Positions 30,091 through 40,411 of a stretch of 64,000 nt of DNA are shown piece after piece. The notes under the pieces are model-generated. The model made no database searches and was not told where the DNA came from. It saw nothing but the letters and a program-made list of their open reading frames with translations. Source of the DNA: Pseudeuparius sepicola (Eukaryota; Arthropoda; Insecta; Coleoptera; Anthribidae); the NCBI GenBank assembly GCA_963920635.1, contig OY987298.1:131077735-131141734 (forward strand), written 5' to 3'. Position numbers and translations under genes: made by a program. How positions within the stretch are numbered: the first letter of the stretch is position 1; every line of letters begins with the position of its first letter.

Positions 30091-30892
30091 TAATATTCTT
30101 AAATATTCTCAAATAAAATTCTTAACAATTATAGATAGTTTTTCAAAATACGCTCAAGCATACCCATTAAAGTCATTAGTTTCAAGCGAAATAGTAGATA
30201 ATCTAATTCAGTTCTTTTCTCACCATGGAGTACCAACGACAATAATAACTGATAATGGTACCGAATTTAAAAACTCTGTAATAAACGAACTTTTGAGTCT
30301 ACACAAAATTAAAATTCATTTCTGTTCTCCCAACCATCCACAGTCCAATGGTATGATAGAACGTTTACATTCGACTTTAATCGAACACATACGTTTACTT
30401 AATACGCAAGGATTCTTAAAAACACCAGTATCTTTAAAAATGACGTATGCTATACTAGCCTACAATCACTCAATCCATTCGGCCACCAAATTCAAACCAA
30501 TAGACGTATTAAACGGCCATATTAGCGATGAAAACATTTTTGACATAAATATAGATCAACTATTGACGAATGATTATATTAATTCCCATAAAGACAGAAC
30601 CAAATTAATGTACTCTAAAATAAATGAAACTCTGTCTCAAAACAAACAAAATTTAATAGAAAAGATTAATCGAAATCGCGATGATCCAAAGTTGTTTAGC
30701 GAACAACAACGGGTATATACCAAGAAAAACATTAGGCAGAAAAATGCTAACAAATTCAAAAAACCCACAACAGCTGTTCCTGTAGATACCGCTCGCAAAA
30801 CTGTGTCAACGGACACCCAAGATAAAGTGCATATGGATAACCTTAAACGCCCACTAAAGAAAACCTATACCTTTGCAAACTCTCAAAATTAA
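30091..30892 (+). pseudogene. Errantivirus integrase, 5'-truncated pol
   Basis: After 20 or so codons read from LTR sequence the frame shows an rve core: IIDSFSKYAQ (first Asp), TDNGTEF (second Asp) and NGMIERLH (Glu). A Lys-rich C-terminal tail follows. It is the 3' part of a pol polyprotein without protease, RT or RNase H. The frame overlaps the start of the env region by 20 bp. Confidence 0.88.
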
Positions 30893-32602
30893 TTTTATAT
30901 TTTTCTCTTTTAGCTTACCCTTGCTAGTCTTCGGACTTCAAGAAAAAATCGAAATAAGAAATCTGGACCAAAATTTTGGAATGCTACCCTTAAAATTAGG
31001 AAACGCGAAAATTCAAGAATACACCCACACTTTAATTCATTTTTACGACTTGAACCCTTTGATTACTGAAATTGAAGAATTGGATCATAAATCCAATCAG
31101 ATTGAAAACTTAATTAATTCGAATGATGGCTACAAACTCGAAATCTCTAATTATTTCAAAATATTAAATCTTACTAGATCAAAAGTACATATTAAAGTAG
31201 AAGAAATTTTGCCAAATGCTCGTAGACATAAAAGAGGGTTAATAAACGGTTTAGGCTCTATATTCAAGGCAGTGACTGGAAATTTGGATGCTTCAGACGG
31301 CGAACGTTTCGAAAACATAATTAAAGAATTGCAACAAAATCAAGAAAAATTAGAATATAATATTAAACGTCAGAATTCAATATCGACAGAAGTTATCGAC
31401 AAATTTAAGAACACCATTGAACAAATAAAACACAATGAACTTTTACTTGAATCCAAAATAAAACAAATTTCAACAATTGTCCAAAAAGAAGCTTATAGAG
31501 AAAACTCGATCTTTATCAAAGATATTACAAATCAAGTAATAAATCTTTACGGAATTATCAATTCAATTTTACAAGATATTGAAAATTCAATCGTCTTTTC
31601 CAAATTAAAAATTATGCATCCAAGCATCATTAACACATCAGACTTTTACAAGGAACTTCTTAAACTTCAAAAATTCTTAAAACCTGAACAATTCCCATTA
31701 AAAATTTCTTTAGAAAATATTTTACTTTTTGAAAGTCTAATTAATATTGAATGTTATATTCTAAATAACAAAATCACTTATTTATTAAAAATCCCTATTA
31801 CTTTCCCTTTTGATTTTGAATACTTTCATTTATTCTCTACTCCTATATTTTCGGAGAGTCATTTTAAGACAGTTTTTCCAAAAAACAAATTCCTATTAAA
31901 AAATAAAGTGCACTACGCATTTACGAGTAAGGCATGCTCAAGAACGAAGTCCCAAGACTACGTTTGTAAAAAACTGGACCTAGAAGAAATCCGACAAGAC
32001 GCACCTTGTGGAATTCAACTCCTCACTTCAAGAAGTATAACTGCATGCAAAGAGTTCGACATTACCATTAGTAAACCAGTTATCAAACAACTTGGCGAAA
32101 CCAATCAATACATTGGTCTATTTCCAAAAATTGTAACAGTTAAACTGAGTTGCAATAATCAAGAAGAAACGCTACAACTCATCGGCTCTCACCTGTTCAA
32201 GATTCCAATAAATTGTAAGCTGTCGACGAATCGAGAAAAAATAATAAATGAACAAGAAACAAGTTTAATCGAAAACCCAGTACTCTTTCCAAAACTAGAA
32301 ATTCAATTAAAAAGCAATACGACGCTCAACTTAGACTTCGATTTAGAAAATCTGCAACTTGACCAACTTCAAGAATTAAAGACATAAGTCCTTCAAAACA
32401 ACCCCGAACTTACTTTTACTAAAGTTCACTATATACCAAGCCTTTGGACAATTATTATTTATGGTTTATTGATTTTACCAGCGATTTATTACGGCTACAG
32501 AAGATGGAAATCAAGAAGACGTAACAAAGAGAAGAAAGAAGTTCCACAACCAGGAGATATCCAACTCCTACGGTGCCCTCGAGTTGGTTCTGCGGAGGGA
32601 GG
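30873..32602 (+). pseudogene. env: Errantivirus envelope (F-type fusion) gene with in-frame stop
   Basis: The frame opens without an ATG. A hydrophobic leader (FIFFSFSLPLLVF) and a splice acceptor at 30913 suggest the start codon came from a spliced leader, now deleted. A furin-type site RRHKR lies at about residues 117-121, followed by a Gly/Leu/Ile/Phe-rich fusion-peptide-like region and a long heptad region, as in insect errantivirus and baculovirus F proteins. The frame stops at TAA 32385-32387. The same frame then stays open through a hydrophobic anchor (LWTIIIYGLLILPAIYYGY) and a basic tail up to the LTR. Thus the stop would leave a product without a membrane anchor. Confidence 0.85.
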
Positions 32603-32788
32603 AATTATGTCACCACCGATCCCGAAGAAGCGCTGACGCTGCACAAGAAGACACCGCCGAAGCGTCCCCTATAAAAACGGGACTTTGCTATATTGTATAC
32701 CTCATTCTTATTCTATACTTTGTATTGTAACTTTATGTTCAATAAATAATTTTTTAAAAAGACCGCGTTACGCTCCCGACCATTAACT
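32603..32788 (+). repeat. 3' LTR of the errantivirus
   Basis: 186 bp from AATTATGTCACC to TTAACT, with CTATAAAAAC near 32669 as TATA and AATAAA near 32741 as polyadenylation signal. Its first 59 bp are repeated as the 5' remnant at 30032-30090. Confidence 0.88.
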
Positions 32789-32875
32789 CATGACTTCCCA
32801 CACGGGAATTTGTCACGCGCGCACGGAAAAATCTTTATTTCCAGACTCGTAATGAAATATACTATTTCAATGTCC

Positions 32876-33903
32876 AGTGCAGGCCGCCGGAGAGGGCGCC
32901 TGTTAGTATGTGAGGTTTTTCCGGTGGCCTGCGCAGTCCATATCTGTGCAGGCAGCCAGAGAGGCCGCCTGTTAATGTGTAGGGCCCTTAAGTGACAGCC
33001 ACACAGGGTGTCTACTTCTAAACATATACAAATCCAGTTTTGAGAAAAACGACAAAATTACGTATTTCTTTTTTTAATTTAAAACAACCTAAGGCAATAT
33101 TTTGAGTAACAATAACTAACTAAAATATTTTTTACACAGTAATAAAACATTTTATCGTAATATTATTCTACGCAGGCATCAGAAATGAATTGTTGGCGAC
33201 TGGATTTTCGAGGGAACAGAAAATATAGCCCTATTTAATCTGCGATATTTAAGTTTTTATGTACATACCTACTGTGGTGGTAACTAATATATACATATAG
33301 GTACGGCAGCAGCTCGAAAAATTCGCGCGCTTCCGAAGATGTCAAAGCTACTGTCTATATAGCGTTCCGTGAATTCAAACGGATGCTATTTTTTTCTACA
33401 AAAAGTATTATTTTTTGGTATTTCCCAGATTTAGTCTGGGGGCTATTTACGAACTTTTAATGGCAAATGTCAGAGAAATTGCGATTCTAGGGTATATAGA
33501 TAATAAAGAGATAGGTGAATTCATTTTATTAGGTAATATAAATCAGTTACCAGCACTAGTACTTGTGTGCATCACAATATAAAAACTGGCACGTTATTGG
33601 TGCCGCATTGGAGGCAACTTAGTCCGCATTTCGTTTCAATTTTTATTGCCGAGCGCCTTAGTGGGGCCTCTACACGCACCAAGTTCAGTCGTTAAGGCGC
33701 GTCGGGACTTTCCGCGATTATTCCCCAAATGAATTCGCAATGGGGAATGACCCTATATGCGTAGCGACGCGTCGGCCGTTCGATTTTATCGCCTCGACGA
33801 CACCACGAATATCGGATTTCATTGGCTTCGACCCGGTTGCCGAGCTTTTGTAGCGTATTTGCTGAAAGCGAGTATTGCGGTTGTTTAAACTAGATTAAGT
33901 ACT
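32876..33903. other. Non-coding; GC-rich island at 33590-33890
   Basis: A two-copy 72-bp repeat (TGCAGGCCGCC...GCGCCTGTTA) lies at 32880-32990. The stretch 33590-33890 is clearly GC- and CpG-richer than its surroundings and has no open frame, so it may be a promoter or conserved non-coding element near the zinc-finger gene downstream. Confidence 0.4.
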
Positions 33904-35190
33904 CAGTGGCGTAGCGAGCTTAACTCGCGCCCGGGGCACAATACCTTTTTAGCGCCCATTCGAAAACAATATAATATTACATGTAAAAATATACTCGCAA
34001 ATTAATAAACAAATAAAGTAAAATAAATAAAGTCATAGGCTCCAGCTAAATTTGAGACAAAAATGTAGTTGAGAAAACAAGACTAGATTTTGAAATATAT
34101 ATGATCATATAGAATTAGTTGATAGAAGATACCTATTATTTATTTTACATATTGTGCATTTTTTTATTTTAATCACATAACCTAGAATATAAAGGTTGCC
34201 TAATTTTGGATAGGAACGGGTTCCTATAATTGGATATCCAAAATTAGGAACCCAACTACATGACCTGCTCAAAACTTTGTTTAATATTTTTTTAGCAAAA
34301 TGCTAAAGATGGGCACACGAAGACTGTGCTGGTAGTGAGAAAACAAAAGTTTATGTTTGTGATTTTTGCTTTGAGAAATAGGTTCCCAATTTTGGATAGG
34401 GTATCAAATTTTGGGAACCCTTTTTTTAAATTTGAAAAAGTGCTCTATTTTACTTTTGTCTATTTATTATGTTCTTTAAGGTTAAAATAAATAGTTTTGT
34501 GAGCGTATCCCATTTTTATTGAGGTAATAAATATTTTAGGCACAGAAGAATTAACAAAATATGTTTTTTCACACAAAAAAAGTTAAATAAAAAAAACTAT
34601 CTAAAATTAGGCGACCTTCCACTAACAAAATTAAGATTTCTTAATTTACCGTAAATATGGCTTATCTGGGGGACAACCTAAAACCAGCAACTTTTTTCTA
34701 CGCTTGTCAAAACTATCACATTAATAAGCATTGGATTTTGACGTCTCTTAAAGCCAATTTTAACAACCTACCTTAGTTTAATTTTAAATTTAACTAAAAA
34801 AATATAGTTTACCAACTCTATAGAAACTTAAGATAAAACTACCTAAAGTCAGCTCTTTCTTTTGCAGTGTACCGTCTTTCCAAATATAGTTTATAGTTAA
34901 GCTGAGCTTCTCTAAATTTGGTTGGAATGAATATAAAACCTTAGTATCAAGCTTTGGCTCGAATGAAAAGCAAGGACAATTTATACATAGTAATTAGTTT
35001 TATTAATGTATTATAATCATATTATTTTTAAATATATCTATCTCCTTAGAGATAATAAATATTTTTTTAATTTTATTTATAATAAAAATAAAAATTATCC
35101 AGATTTTTTGTTTTGCGGACCATTTGGCGCCCCTTTGTGAGTAGCGCCCGGGGCATGATGCCCCCCTTGCCCCCCCTCGCTACGCCACTG
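33904..35190. mobile_element. hAT-type non-autonomous element (1,287 bp)
   Basis: The ends CAGTGGCGTAGCGAG and CTCGCTACGCCACTG are flanked by the exact 8-bp duplication TAAGTACT (33896-33903, 35191-35198). The inside has inverted blocks around CAAAATTAGGAACCC but no transposase. Confidence 0.9.
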
Positions 35191-35198
35191 TAAGTACT

Positions 35199-35930
35199 AT
35201 TAATTCAGAAAAAATTAAGCTATCTACTCTACCAATGGACGAAACTACTCCTATCCCTCACTATATGTATAAGTGTCATGCTTTGTCATTTTTAGTTAAT
35301 ATGGTTTATTTCTTGTCCTATACAAAAAATGTCTGTTAATTGTTGTTTTATATAAATTTTTCCTGCGGAAAGCAAAAATTCTTGATTAATTGCTCCGCAG
35401 GCGAAAATTTTGCAAATTCCCAAGGTCAAACAGAGTTTAGACGAATAAAAAAACTTCTTAGCAACTTTGTATGAGCAAAAAATGTTTAAAGTGTGGCCCA
35501 CTTGAAACCGGAAAACCCCCCTAAAATTTTTATTTGTCATCAGATTTTAATAGAGTTTTTTTTTACGATAGACCATCAAAAACTGTACATTATATTTTAA
35601 AAAATCAAGGCCTACTACGACATATTTTTTTGACAAAATTGGAAAAATTATATTAACGTAAACGTACCAGTGCCTAACACCTTAATTTTAATCTATAAAA
35701 ATCAATTTAGGGCGTTTGTTGATAATCTTTAATATGGGTTTAGTAGAGGAGACATCACTGGATATAATTACCAACAGCCCAAATGAAACCTGCAATATTT
35801 TTTTTGTAAACAATATTTTAAATTTTATATTTTTTATACAGTAACTACTGATATAGTGATTTTTGACTGGACCCTTAGCCTGAATCTGATAAGCCCAAAA
35901 CCTGACACCGTATAAAAATTGTCACAGAAC
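35199..35930. other. Unassigned AT-rich sequence
   Basis: No supported gene; one featureless 82-codon frame on the minus strand. Confidence 0.4.
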
Positions 35931-35934
35931 GTTT

Positions 35935-36490
35935 CTATTTTGTGATTTCTTTGGACACTCTTTCCTTTCGTGTCCTGGTTCACTGCATAGTATGCACGTT
36001 CTTATTTGATCTTTATAGGTTACCAGAGATGTATACCCATCTATGGTGATGTACGAGGGAATAGTTTTTTTCATATTTATTAAAACTGATCTAACACCAT
36101 TTTTTATGGGGTAAAACTCATCACCATACCATTTTTCATTACGAATGTCTACTACCTTGCCATATTGTGACAGGAAGGTCTGTATTCTACTGCACCCATT
36201 TCCAATGGAAGATCATAGATTTTAATCACTTTTTCATCGCCTTCCTCTTGAATTGGAACTTTAAATATAGTTCCTTCTTCATCCACATATTCTACCACTT
36301 CATTTTCAAATTTCGCCATTGTTTTCTTCAGCACCAATTCTGATACCAGTTTTACATATACTTTCGACGTTAACGAGTTCCACTGGATCCCATCCAGTTG
36401 GTCTATGGTAAATCCAAAGGATTTTTTGATCCACTTATGCAATTCCAAGTGGCTCGGTTTTACGATAATTATCGAGATTTCTGATTTTTG
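35935..36490 (-). pseudogene. LINE-type ORF1 (gag-like) fragment
   Basis: Reading leftward from about 36490: LHKWIKKSFGFTIDQLDGI, then after a frame change near 36200 the conserved YGKVVDIRNEKWYGDE, NGVRSVLINM, IPSYITIDG, and a zinc knuckle CILCSEPGHERKEC (CX2CX4HX4C). This is the ORF1 of an insect non-LTR retrotransposon. Only the central part survives; no ORF2 is adjacent. It ends about 60 bp before a zinc-finger exon. Confidence 0.75.
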
Positions 36491-36552
36491 CCTATGTTCT
36501 TATAGTATTAACATTTTGGAACTTTTTCTACTGCATTTCTCTGTTGTTCCAG

Positions 36553-36671
36553 TGTCCACAACAACCAAGGACGATCCAAAACCGGGCAGCACCACGTCGG
36601 ATACAATGAAGGTAAAAAGACAGAAACCGAAGCCCACATCGCCAAACAGACAGGGTCCTCAACAGTGCCAG
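36553..36671 (+). CDS. C2H2 zinc-finger gene, exon a
   Basis: 119 bp between a pyrimidine-rich acceptor ending CAG (36550-36552) and donor GTATTG. It enters in the middle of a codon and leaves in phase 0. It encodes a Thr/Lys/Pro-rich stretch (KVKRQKPKPTSPNRQGPQQ) ending in CQ, the first half of a CX2C pair completed in the next exon. At least one earlier exon must lie upstream; I cannot find it here. Confidence 0.7.
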
Positions 36672-36780
36672 GTATTGTTGAGTTCGAAACAGGTACTGAT
36701 TATTTGTTACCCGTTTGTAGCGAAACTGACTCCCTCGGAGATGGATTCGAAAAAAGTCGATCGAGATTTTTTTGTTGCAG

Positions 36781-36899
36781 GTGTGTGCGAAAGTTTTCGG
36801 GAATGCTTCAGCTCTCGCCAAGCACAAGCTGACGCATAGCGACGAAAGGAAATACGTCTGCAATGTGTGTGGAAAGGCCTTCAAGCGGCAAGACCATCT
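36781..36899 (+). CDS. C2H2 zinc-finger gene, exon b
   Basis: 119 bp between TTTGTTGCAG and GTAAGT. It gives [19 protein letters not shown], which finishes finger 1, then [16 protein letters not shown], the start of finger 2, and leaves after two bases of a Leu codon. The preceding intron is only 109 bp. Confidence 0.88.
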
Positions 36900-39800
36900 G
36901 TAAGTGTTAACTGTACTCTTTAGGTAACGTATAAAGCTATATACCTAAGAAGAGTAGTTATTTCACAATGATATAAAACAAAGTTTTTTTTGTCAAGAAC
37001 TAAATTTACAATTCGAATTATATATTTGGTTGCCTGCATCAACGTAATCTTATTTATAACTAGCTGGAAAACGAGCGAATTCGAAAGGTTTACAAACAAT
37101 AAGGGTATTTTTAAAATATTCCTAAATACTATAATGACTAATTTAAAAGTTATAGTCGTTACATTGTTTCTTATTTCAAACTTTTCGCCTGCAGAAATTC
37201 GTCTATTTTCTTGAGCAAGAATTTTACCTTCTTTGAGACAGGCAAAGAGGTTTAGGAATATGCTCGTAACAAAAACAAGGCCATGCATTTGCTTTTTTAA
37301 CTACGAAACTGCCTGATCACAAAAATATGCCTCATTACGGACTAGCCAAAACGACTAATTACATACAGGGTGATTGCAAATAAAAAGTGTAAATACAATT
37401 GTTGGTGGGAATTGTCGAATTGCGGATATCCTGTCCTACTTTCCGTCACAGCGGCTATTTTGGGGATATGACAGAAACTTGTGTTAACAACACTGGTATT
37501 ATTAAATCATCTTCAGGGCTACAAACATATTAAGAAAATGACATTACAAAACAATGTGAACAACTAAAGCATTAACATAATATTAATAACTGTTCTAACA
37601 CAGGAAATCAACCTTACCTAGTAAGGCAACTATATGGAGGTCAAAAATAACTTGTTTGGAGATGTGTACATCGTTTAATTACACAAAACATTAATAAGAA
37701 TAAAAATATGGGGATCACAACATTAGGCAAATTCAAGGAACCAAAGTAGGTGAACGTATTAGACCAACGATATATATAGGAATAGATACATTAGATACCA
37801 AAGGCAACTGGTTTTGTTTCATGATTTAAAACGATGTTATTGTTAAAAGGTTCAATGTTTTCAACTTTTTGATACGATTTAGGTTATTTTGCAAATATAA
37901 GTATCTCAAAGCATATACAGTGTGTCTGGTTTTTCGTGTTAACACCCCTGAAAATCTAAGTAGGCTGGGGGAATTGAACGGGGCAATTTTTTTATAAATA
38001 TGTCCCTGAAAGGTCATCATTTGCGAGGTATTGGTTTGGCATTGCCGCGAAATCCTGGCCTACTGAGATTTTTTAAAGGGGTGCGTTTTTCGAAAAACCC
38101 TATTAGGCATTTTTTTATTTAAAATCTGACACCACAGCGCTAATCAGAACACCCCAAAACCCCTATATATCAAATTTGAAGAAAATATATGCAGGGAGTT
38201 CCATTCTGGAGGGTGTAAAAGTTGAGCAAAATAGGAATTTTAAAGGCATCTGGCGAGTCAAGTGTGCCATGGAATCCCCTCAAAACAGTTGAATGGTCAA
38301 TAGGACCACTCAAGGTGTTGGTGTGCAAAGGTCCAATACGAAATATACAGAGTGTTCTTATCTGTGCCATCTCAAATTACTGAATTTTTGGAACTTTATA
38401 CGGGTCAAAAATCGAGTATATCAAAACCGCTATACACACTATAAACGAACTAAATCTAAAAAATACAGAAGTCTGCCAGTCAGTAAGTCCATATCAGTTA
38501 AGGTGGCTGGTGTGCCACAACAGGAAACGCACAGAAAATGTATCATCTTAGACAGTGACTTTGTTGAGTAAGGTCCAATAATTTAAATTGTTTTTATTTG
38601 TTAGTTGGCATTTTGTAAAGAAATACATTACTTTTGTGTTTATCAATATTTTTTCAATGATTCCAGAGCACTCATGACCAGTATAAAGTTTCATAAAAAT
38701 TCAGCATTTTGAGATGGCCCAGAGAAAAATAGCCTGTATATTTTTGCATTGAATCTTTGCACACCAACACTTTGAGTGGTCCTGTTCACCATTCAAGTGT
38801 TTTGAGGGGATTCCATGGCACACTTGACTCGCTAGATGCCTTTAAAATTCCTATTTTGCTCAACTTTGACACCCTGCAGAATGGAACTCCCTGTATATTT
38901 TTTCTTCAAATTTGGTATGTGGGGGTTTTAGGGTATCCTGATTAACGCTGTGGTGTCAGATTTTAAATAAAAAAATGCCTAATAGGGTTTTTCGAAAAAC
39001 GCACCCCTTTAAAAAATCGCAGTAGGCCAGGATTTCGCGGCAATGCCAAACCAATACCTCGCAACTGATGACCTTTCAGGGACATATTTATAAAGAAATT
39101 GCCCCGTTCAATTCCCCCAGCCTACTTAGATTTTCAGGGGTGTTAACACGAAAAACCATACACACTGTATATACGATATACAAGTAGGTATATCAAAAAT
39201 CTATTTATTATGCATTAGAAAATAGGAAATAGTGAATTTAAGAAATGCCAATGTAAACAAATTACCTTGTCTTCTTCCCCCCGACCCGCTGATGTAGAAG
39301 CAAAGTAAAACCGTGTTATTTGTATTAGCGTGAGTCATCTATTCATATATTATGTCGTTGGTGTAGACAATAAAAACCTTCCAACGGCAGCATTCCGTAG
39401 GAAGTAAAAAAGTGGTTATTAGTTTTTTGATATAAAGGAAGTTAAATATAAGATGGGCGGAAGAAAAGAAAAAACACTCCAAACAAAAGTAATGCCACAC
39501 ATATGTGTATCACAATAGTATTCGTAAACGAGAGTTCATAAGGTCAAAAATTTAAAAAATAAAAAATTTAAAAATCTTCAAAAAAATGTCTTTATACAAT
39601 TTTGACAAATTTAAAAACTCTTCAAAAATTGTAAACATTTTTTTTTCAATAAAATCTTTCAAACAAATCCTTTAAAGAAATGGGGAAAGCTAAGCTTTGA
39701 TGTAGATACTTATTAATTAGGTCACTATAAATGAGAGGCAAGTATTCGGTTTAATTTTTTTTTGTTCACAGTATTGTGGTGACTTTGGATGCACACTATT

Positions 39801-40122
39801 TCACTAAATCTTGTAGTTTTTCTTTATCTAATTTTTTTTACAGAATCCAAGTCAAACTTAAATACGTGTCCATTATTGAAATGATGACGAGCCAAAGCAG
39901 TTTGTTCTCTTTTGTCGCGATGTTTTTTCTTTGCAAGAACTTTTGTAAGAATCAGTGCCTATACTGATGCCGACACCTGTACTTCGTTTGATATTGTGTG
40001 TAATCTACATTACACAAAACAGCTCCTCGTTCGTATACGGCAGATCCAACCTATCATAGTATTGTCCCCCTGGTCCCCTCGCTGACACCACAAACCAAGT
40101 GTACACTCAGTTTCTCTTGCAG
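36900..40122 (+). other. Intron of the zinc-finger gene with a foldback element
   Basis: GTAAGT...TTGCAG intron of 3.2 kb. It contains the foldback element at 37918-39167, a fragment near 37480-37540 resembling Penelope-type ends (CTGAAGATGAT on the minus strand), and AT-rich filler. Confidence 0.75.
37918..39167. mobile_element. Long palindromic TA-flanked element, copy 1
   Basis: CAGTGTGTCTGGTTTTTCGT at the left is inverted at the right as ACGAAAAACCATACACACTG, bounded by TA. The arms are about 500 bp each, so most of the 1,250 bp can fold back. No transposase. Copy 2 is at 62587-63749. Consistent with a Tc1/mariner-type MITE. Confidence 0.88.
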
Positions 40123-40411
40123 GAACGGCCACATGCTGACGCACCGCAACAAGAAGCCGTACGAGTGCCGGGCGGAGGGCTGCGGCAAGAGCTACTGCGA
40201 CGCGAGGTCGCTGCGCCGCCACACCGAGAACCACCACGGGCCGGTGCCGGCCTCCGGGACCGCGCCCAGCAGCCCGTCGCCGACGAACGGCAGCGGCTGC
40301 ATCCAGTACGCCCCGCCCCCCTGCGAGGCGAAGGCCAGCAAAGCGGAGCCGGCATCGACGGGCGGCGGCAAGAGCCAGCTGCAGAGGCTGCTCAGCACCG
40401 AGCCTCAGAAG
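40123..40411 (+). CDS. C2H2 zinc-finger gene, exon c
   Basis: 289 bp between TTTCTCTTGCAG and GTCAGT, very GC-rich compared with all around it. It completes finger 2 (NGHMLTH) and encodes finger 3 (YECRAEGCGKSYCDARSLRR, then HTENHH), followed by a Pro/Ser/Ala-rich linker and a short helix (SQLQRLLSTEPQK). Phase 0 at the end. With exons a and b this makes three tandem fingers, typical of a sequence-specific transcription factor. I do not recognise the orthologue. Confidence 0.9.

Larger units (their letters stand above)
30032..32788 (+). mobile_element. Errantivirus (gypsy-type) provirus with large internal deletion
   Basis: The flanking 4-bp duplication CATG is at 30028-30031 and 32789-32792. 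The 5' LTR is cut to its first 59 bp (30032-30090) and fused directly to the integrase region; the primer site, gag, protease and RT are gone. A purine tract (GCGGAGGGAGG, 32592-32602) precedes the complete 186-bp 3' LTR (32603-32788). Old retroviral-like copy, unable to move by itself. Confidence 0.9.
29526..32875. repeat. Repeat family R1, copy 2, split by a provirus
   Basis: The left part is 29526-30031 and the right part is 32789-32875. The split point matches the uninterrupted copy 1 near 27820, and CATG is doubled on either side of the provirus. Confidence 0.8.

Noticed and set aside
30029..30092. ATG at 30029 as a true start for the integrase frame
   Set aside because: The ATG is formed at the insertion junction and the first codons are LTR sequence; the real pol start was deleted.
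36405..36839. Single 144-aa ORF spanning exon a
   Set aside because: It reads through a good acceptor and donor; only 36553-36671 is credible coding sequence.
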